Assembly (NCBI GenBank): GCA_037139095.1
Contig: JBAXHD010000001.1
Location: forward strand, 62,001-126,000
Direction: 5' to 3'
Source of the DNA: WLMZ01 sp037139095
GTDB taxonomy: Bacteria > Actinomycetota > Acidimicrobiia > Acidimicrobiales > Ilumatobacteraceae
Length of the DNA: 64,000 nucleotides
The position numbers and the translations under genes are program-made. The notes below the pieces were generated by a model that was given only the letters and a program-made list of their open reading frames with translations, was not told the origin of the DNA and searched no databases. Of the stretch, positions 59,400-64,000 are shown in pieces (position 1 is the first letter of the stretch; every line of letters starts with the position of its first letter).

Positions 59400-61388
59400 G
59401 TGACCACAGTTGTCTTCACTCCATCGGGTCGACAAGGAGACGTCGAGCCTGGTTGCACCGTGCTCGATGCTGCGCGCCAACTCGGCGTCGACCTCGACTC
59501 GGTCTGTGGAGGCAGGGGTATCTGCGGCCGATGCCAAGTGGTGCCTGCGTTCGGCGAATTCGCTAAGCACGCGATCTCGAGCAGTGCGGACCACCTGTCG
59601 CCCGTTGGTACTACCGAGCAGTCGTACAAGGGTCGGCGAGCACTCGAACATGGTGGACGGCTGGGCTGCGCCGCTGTCATTACCGGAGACCTAGTTATCG
59701 ATGTGCCCGCTGCCAGTCAGATGCATCGTCCAGTCATTCGTAAGTCGGTCGATCTCACGGGCCTCATCATCGATCCAATCGTTCGGCCGTATTACGTAGA
59801 GGTGTTGCCAAACGATCTTGGTGGCGATCGCAGCGACCTGCGCTTGCTCACCGATGCGCTCAGCGAGCAGTGGCTTCGCACCGGTCTCACCATTACGCCT
59901 GCCGCCTTGCGCCGACTGCAGCCAGCGCTCGCTGCTGCCAATCGCAAGATCACTGTGGCGGTTCATGACAATTCGGTCATCACCGGTGTCTGGCCAGGCT
60001 TTGTCGAAACGCTCTACGGCGTGGCCATCGATGTTGGATCCACAACAGTTGCCGGTCACTTGTGCGATTTAGCCACAGGCGAAGTGGTGGCATCGGCCGG
60101 GCTGATGAATCCTCAGATTCGTTTTGGCGAAGACCTGATGAGTCGCGTGTCGTACGTGATGATGCACCCGGGCGGTGATGCCGAACTCACGGCAGCAATT
60201 CGCGGTGCGCTCAACGATCTGATTGAGCAACTCTGCGAGATTGGATCGGTCACGCTCAACGATGTTTCCGATCTGGTGCTGGTGGGTAACCCAATCATGC
60301 ATCACCTCATCTTGGGCATCGATCCCACGCCGCTTGGCGGCGCGCCGTTTCCACTGGCTACAGACCTTGCTGTCGATGGCCGCGCCAGCGACATCGGTAT
60401 TGCGTGTCCGTTCTCGTCGTTGCACATTCTTCCGTGCATCGCCGGGCATGTTGGCGCCGACACGGCGGGCGCAGTGCTGGCCGTGGGCCCACATCGTGGA
60501 GACGAAGTTGTGCTGCTGGTCGATGTTGGCACCAACGCCGAGCTCGTGCTCGGCAATCGTCATGGCCTTGCTGCGGCGTCGAGCCCCACCGGTCCTGCGT
60601 TCGAGGGCGCCCAAATCTCGTGTGGGCAACGCGCCACTGCAGGCGCTATCGAACGAGTGCGAATAGATCGCGACACGCTTGAGCCGCGGCTCAAAGTGAT
60701 TGGCTCAGACCTCTGGAGCGATGAGCCCGGCTTCGCCGAGTCGCTTCCCGAAGTGGGCATCACGGGCATCTGTGGCTCGGGCATCATCGAGGTACTCGCC
60801 GAGTTGTTTTTGGCCGGCATCATCGATTCCGACGGCACCATCAACGGCGCCGCCGCTGCACGAACCCCACGAGTGGTGGCCGATGGCCGCACGTTTATGT
60901 ACGTGTTGCACCATGGCACGCCGCAGTTGTGCATCACTCAAAACGATGTGCGCGGCATCCAACTCGCCAAGGGTGCGCTGTATGCCGGCGCACGATTGCT
61001 GATGGATCGCGCCGGTCTCGAAACTGTCGACTCGGTCAAGCTTGCTGGCGCATTCGGCAGCCACATCGACCCGGTGTACGCGCTGGTCCTCGGACTCATC
61101 CCCGACTGCGATCCGGCATCGGTTGTGTCGGTCGGCAACGCTGCCGGATCGGGAGCGGTTCGTGCGCTGCTCTCGGCCCACGATCGTGCCGAGATCATCG
61201 ATGTTGCGCGAACAATTACCAAGGTAGAGACCGCTCTCGAGCCGCGTTTCCAAGAGCACTTCGTGCAAGCGATGGGCTTCCCGCATTCAACTGACCCATA
61301 CCTCCGTTTGGGTCAAGTGGTCACATTGCCCGCTCGCACCGAGCCAGCGGGCTCCACGCGTACACGCCGTCGCTCACGGCCTGAGTAA
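59400..61388 (+). CDS. RACo-like corrinoid reductive activator (ASKHA, [2Fe-2S])
   Basis: ATP-dependent activator of 662 residues that reduces oxidised Co(II) corrinoid back to Co(I). N-terminal plant-type [2Fe-2S] domain with Cys36, 42, 45 and 90, a middle linker, and a C-terminal ASKHA domain (DUF4445-type): VAIDVGSTTVAGHL phosphate loop, VLLVDVGTNAELVLG and KLAGAFGSHIDPVYALVLGLIPD. The GTG start has no strong ribosome site, 8 bases after the MtgA-like gene. In an aerobe repeated reactivation would be especially needed. Confidence 0.92.
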   Translation: MTTVVFTPSGRQGDVEPGCTVLDAARQLGVDLDSVCGGRGICGRCQVVPAFGEFAKHAISSSADHLSPVGTTEQSYKGRRALEHGGRLGCAAVITGDLVIDVPAASQMHRPVIRKSVDLTGLIIDPIVRPYYVEVLPNDLGGDRSDLRLLTDALSEQWLRTGLTITPAALRRLQPALAAANRKITVAVHDNSVITGVWPGFVETLYGVAIDVGSTTVAGHLCDLATGEVVASAGLMNPQIRFGEDLMSRVSYVMMHPGGDAELTAAIRGALNDLIEQLCEIGSVTLNDVSDLVLVGNPIMHHLILGIDPTPLGGAPFPLATDLAVDGRASDIGIACPFSSLHILPCIAGHVGADTAGAVLAVGPHRGDEVVLLVDVGTNAELVLGNRHGLAAASSPTGPAFEGAQISCGQRATAGAIERVRIDRDTLEPRLKVIGSDLWSDEPGFAESLPEVGITGICGSGIIEVLAELFLAGIIDSDGTINGAAAARTPRVVADGRTFMYVLHHGTPQLCITQNDVRGIQLAKGALYAGARLLMDRAGLETVDSVKLAGAFGSHIDPVYALVLGLIPDCDPASVVSVGNAAGSGAVRALLSAHDRAEIIDVARTITKVETALEPRFQEHFVQAMGFPHSTDPYLRLGQVVTLPARTEPAGSTRTRRRSRPE

Positions 61389-61409
61389 CCCAACAGTTCT
61401 GAGGATGTC

Positions 61410-62978
61410 ATGACTGATACAACGAATCCAGGGATGCAAGCAGCCGGTCGCTCGGGCGGGCGTGCGGGTGGAGGTCGCGCCAACCGTCAGGCGGCGCGCC
61501 TGGCCAGCCACGCCGATTCGATTCCGTTTCTCACGCGCACGCTCGCTCCATTCGAGGTGCTGAGCGACGAGAGCATCGCGATCATCGAAGAGAACGCCGA
61601 CACGATCCTTGAGAAGCTTGGCGTGTGGGTTCGCGACTATCCATCAGCACTCAAGTTGTTCGCCGATGCCGGTGCCGATGTCGATGGCGAACGGGTGCGC
61701 TTCCCGCGCGGCATGTGTCGCAGCATCGTGCAAGCCACCGCTCCGCGTCAGTACACCCAACACGGCCGCAACCCTGATCGCAATGTTGAGATCGGCGGGA
61801 TGAACACGGTGTTCGCCCCGAACTACGGCTCGCCGTTTGTTCGCGACCTCGACAATGGCCGCCGTTACGCAACGCTCGCCGACTTCCAGAACTTCGTGAA
61901 GTTGGCGTACTCATCGCCGTACATCCATCACTCGGGCGGCACGGTGTGCGAGCCCGTCGATATCCCTGTGAACAAGCGTCACCTCGACATGGTGTACTCG
62001 CACATCAAGTACAGCGACAAGCCCTTTATGGGTTCGGTCACTGCTGCAAGTCGCGCCCAAGACAGCGTCGATCTTGCTCGCATTGCGTTCGGCGGCGACT
62101 TGGCCGACCGCACCGTGATGACCAGCCTCATCAACGCGTCGTCGCCATTGGTGTGGGACGAGACAATGCTTGGGTCGGCCGAGGTGTATGCGCGAAACAA
62201 TCAGGCGTGCATCTTCACGCCGTTCATCCTCGCCGGCGCCATGGCGCCCGTAACCACCGCTGGCGTGGCGGCGCAGAGCTTGGCCGAGGCACTCGTCGGC
62301 ATGACCTTTGCTCAGCTGATTCGTCCTGGTGCGCCAGTGATACTTGGCTCATTTGCGTCATCGATGTCGATGCAGACCGGCGCCCCCACCTTCGGAACAC
62401 CCGAGCCGTCGTTGGTGCTCTACGTGATGGCACATCTGGCTCGTCGACTCGGAGTGCCGTTTCGTTCGGGCGGCGGACTCACGGCCTCAAAGGTTGCCGA
62501 TGCTCAAGCTGCGTACGAGTCGGCCAACACCATGCAGGCAACCATGCTCGGTGGCACCAACTTTGTGTTGCACGCCGCTGGCTGGCTCGAGGGCGGCCTG
62601 TCTATCGGCTACGAAAAGTTCGTGCTCGACTGCGATCAGCTCGGCATGGCGCACACATTCGCGAAGGGCGTCGACATGTCGCCCAATGGCCAAGCGGTCG
62701 ACGCGATCGTCGACCACGAACCGGGCATGCACTTCCTCGGAACGGCGCACACATTGGCCAACTTCGAGACAGCGTTCTACCGTTCGAACACGGCCGACAA
62801 CGCCAGTTACGAACAGTGGCTCGAGGAGGGCAGCCTCGACGCGAATGCCCGCGCCAATAAGATCTGGAAGAAGTCGCTGGCCGACTACGTTGGGCCAGCG
62901 CTCGACGACGCCATCGATGCTGAACTGCAGGAGTTTGTGGCTCGGCGAAAGAGCGAAATGCCCGACGAAGTCGGGTGA
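61410..62978 (+). CDS. MttB-family corrinoid methyltransferase without pyrrolysine
   Basis: Trimethylamine methyltransferase family protein of 522 residues that starts the pathway by moving a methyl from a quaternary or tertiary amine to the corrinoid protein. The frame has no internal TAG, so it is the non-Pyl type, like MtgB (glycine betaine), MtpB (proline betaine) and MtcB (carnitine). TIM barrel segments include GMNTVFAPNYGSPFVRDL, HHSGGTVCEPVDIP, INASSPLVWDETML and GAPTFGTPEPSLVLY. The N-terminus carries a Gly/Arg-rich tail. Context with betA/betB, proVWX and a dimethylglycine-dehydrogenase-like gene suggests glycine betaine. Confidence 0.93.
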   Translation: MTDTTNPGMQAAGRSGGRAGGGRANRQAARLASHADSIPFLTRTLAPFEVLSDESIAIIEENADTILEKLGVWVRDYPSALKLFADAGADVDGERVRFPRGMCRSIVQATAPRQYTQHGRNPDRNVEIGGMNTVFAPNYGSPFVRDLDNGRRYATLADFQNFVKLAYSSPYIHHSGGTVCEPVDIPVNKRHLDMVYSHIKYSDKPFMGSVTAASRAQDSVDLARIAFGGDLADRTVMTSLINASSPLVWDETMLGSAEVYARNNQACIFTPFILAGAMAPVTTAGVAAQSLAEALVGMTFAQLIRPGAPVILGSFASSMSMQTGAPTFGTPEPSLVLYVMAHLARRLGVPFRSGGGLTASKVADAQAAYESANTMQATMLGGTNFVLHAAGWLEGGLSIGYEKFVLDCDQLGMAHTFAKGVDMSPNGQAVDAIVDHEPGMHFLGTAHTLANFETAFYRSNTADNASYEQWLEEGSLDANARANKIWKKSLADYVGPALDDAIDAELQEFVARRKSEMPDEVG

Positions 62979-63011
62979 AGTCGTATTACAAGTGAATGAC
63001 CACCCTGGTCT

Positions 63012-63042
63012 ATAGTTCCCGCTATGCGGATTATTCCCGCAC
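63012..63042 (+). promoter_or_regulatory. Possible promoter and operator upstream of the right-edge dehydrogenase gene
   Basis: TATAGT at 63012-63017 (same hexamer as the corrinoid promoter), then TGCGG/CCGCA (63026-63030 and 63038-63042) with a 7-base spacer. The 9-mer ATGCGGATT is shared with the reverse strand of the metF upstream motif. No -35 is evident. Confidence 0.4.
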
Positions 63043-63096
63043 AACGGTCTGCGATGGCGTCCGCGTTGGACGACCCCATATGAGAGGAAATACCAA

Positions 63097-64000
63097 GTGA
63101 GCAGCGACTTCCCTACATCGGCGAAAGTTGTCGTAATCGGCGCTGGCATCGTCGGCAACTCGGTTGTTGGCCATCTAGCCGAACTTGGCTGGCGCGACAT
63201 CGTCCAGATCGACAAAGGCCCGCTTCCGAACCCTGGTGGTTCTACGGGTCACGCCTCGAACTTCATCTTCCCGGTTGACCACAACCGCGAGATGGCGATG
63301 CTCAACCTCGATAGCCAGCGTCAGTACGCCGAGATGGGCGTCAACACCGAGTGCGGCGGTATTGAAATCGCCCGCACCCCTGAGCGGATGGAAGAGCTCC
63401 GTCGCCGCATGGTGTCGGCCAAGAACTGGGGCATCGAATCTCGCTTGGTCACCCCTGCCGAGATCAAAGAGATGGTGCCGTTCATCAATGAAGAGATCTT
63501 GCTCGGCGGCTTCTATACGCCTTCGGTGTCTGTGGTTGACAGCCTTCGCGCTGGCACCATCTTCCGAGAGCGTGCGCAGGCACTTGGCGCCCTGCAGACA
63601 TTCGCCAACGTTGAGGTCGAAGACATGATCGTCGAAGACGGCGTCATCAAGGCTGTCGTTACCGACCGCGGCCGCATCGATGCCGAGTATGTCGTTGTGG
63701 CCTGTGGCGTATGGAGCCCTCGAATCGCAGCGATGGCTGGTGTGGAGATTCCTCTCACGCCGGCTGTGCACCAGATGATCGACGTGGGTCCAATCCCGAT
63801 TCTCGAAGCCAGCAACACTGAGGTTGGTTTCCCAATCATCCGTGACATGGACACGTTCTGCTACGAGCGCCAGAGCGCAGGCTCGATGGAAGTTGGCTCA
63901 TATGCCCACCGCCCCATCTTCATGACGGCCGACGAGATTCCTTCGATCAAGGAATCAAAGTTGTCACCAACCGAACTGCCCATCACGATGGACGACTTCG
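63097..64000 (+). CDS. Dimethylglycine/sarcosine dehydrogenase-like FAD oxidoreductase (3' end outside window)
   Basis: First 301 residues of an FAD enzyme. GTG start with AGAGGA upstream. Dinucleotide motif VVVIGAGIVGNSVVGHLAE (about residue 10) and GSTGHASNFIF (about residue 50), where the His corresponds to the residue that binds FAD covalently in dimethylglycine and sarcosine dehydrogenases. Such proteins normally carry a C-terminal GcvT domain that gives methylene-THF, which would lie beyond the edge. It would demethylate dimethylglycine, the product of the corrinoid step. Confidence 0.85.
   Translation, partial: MSSDFPTSAKVVVIGAGIVGNSVVGHLAELGWRDIVQIDKGPLPNPGGSTGHASNFIFPVDHNREMAMLNLDSQRQYAEMGVNTECGGIEIARTPERMEELRRRMVSAKNWGIESRLVTPAEIKEMVPFINEEILLGGFYTPSVSVVDSLRAGTIFRERAQALGALQTFANVEVEDMIVEDGVIKAVVTDRGRIDAEYVVVACGVWSPRIAAMAGVEIPLTPAVHQMIDVGPIPILEASNTEVGFPIIRDMDTFCYERQSAGSMEVGSYAHRPIFMTADEIPSIKESKLSPTELPITMDDF

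Noticed and set aside
61410..62978. Pyrrolysine-containing trimethylamine methyltransferase
   Set aside because: The MttB-like frame has no in-frame TAG; it is the non-Pyl type, so trimethylamine itself is a less likely substrate.
1..64000. CRISPR arrays, tRNA or rRNA genes, insertion sequences, prophage
   Set aside because: No direct repeat arrays, cloverleaf sequences, transposase or phage genes were recognised when reading both strands.

Overview
The window comes from a high-GC actinobacterium. Gene content and order (DUF501 next to a Ppx-like gene, an LPXTG surface protein, many ATGA-coupled operons, GTG/TTG starts) suggest the class Acidimicrobiia, perhaps an Ilumatobacter-like lineage. 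That placement is inference; no rRNA or tRNA gene is present to confirm it. I saw no CRISPR array, prophage or insertion sequence. About 58 genes are packed with almost no gap above 260 bases.

Left part (1-13.3 kb): nucleoside uptake and salvage. An M1 aminopeptidase cut by the left edge is followed by an adenosine-kinase-like PfkB enzyme, a phospho-sugar mutase, a phyH-add-upp operon (dioxygenase, adenosine deaminase, uracil phosphoribosyltransferase), queF, and a four-gene BMP-type nucleoside ABC transporter. From 13.3 to 19.9 kb there is an SGNH hydrolase, an LPXTG protein, two crotonases, a NUDIX hydrolase, small conserved proteins and a DUF501/Ppx-like/GNAT operon. From 20 to 33.4 kb lie scattered parts of an aerobic CO-dehydrogenase-type (xanthine oxidase family) molybdenum hydroxylase system: coxG, a mocA-like gene, split xdhC halves, coxE, coxD, coxM and coxS. 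No large catalytic subunit is present. They are interspersed with a GlgX-like debranching enzyme, a FAD oxidase, an SDR, an AMIN-like lipoprotein and a PAP2 phosphatase. A DrrA-type drug/lipid ABC exporter follows (33.6-36.3 kb).

Right part (36.4-64 kb): this is the striking region, and reads as one metabolic unit that takes up and demethylates choline/glycine betaine and burns the methyl groups. ProVWX imports betaine; BetA and BetB oxidise choline to glycine betaine; a BHMT-like protein is one possible betaine demethylase. A second route is a corrinoid system of the MttB/MtgB superfamily: MttB homolog without pyrrolysine, MtbC-type corrinoid protein, MtgA/AcsE-type methyltransferase to tetrahydrofolate, RACo-type reductive activator, plus DUF1638 and 'virulence factor' family proteins. 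A dimethylglycine/sarcosine-dehydrogenase-like gene follows at the right edge. The opposite strand carries the whole C1 oxidation path as one run: metF, folD, fhs, a formate dehydrogenase and folC.

The formate dehydrogenase is a selenoprotein. An in-frame TGA at 50656-50658 stands exactly at the catalytic Cys/Sec position, and a SECIS-type hairpin with a GGUCU loop begins 12 bases after it. Its alpha subunit is also split: the Fe-S half is a separate downstream gene. An MFS transporter and an IclR regulator are divergent from the corrinoid operon; the shared intergenic region has a near-consensus promoter overlapped by a 12-bp perfect inverted repeat, probably the regulator's operator.
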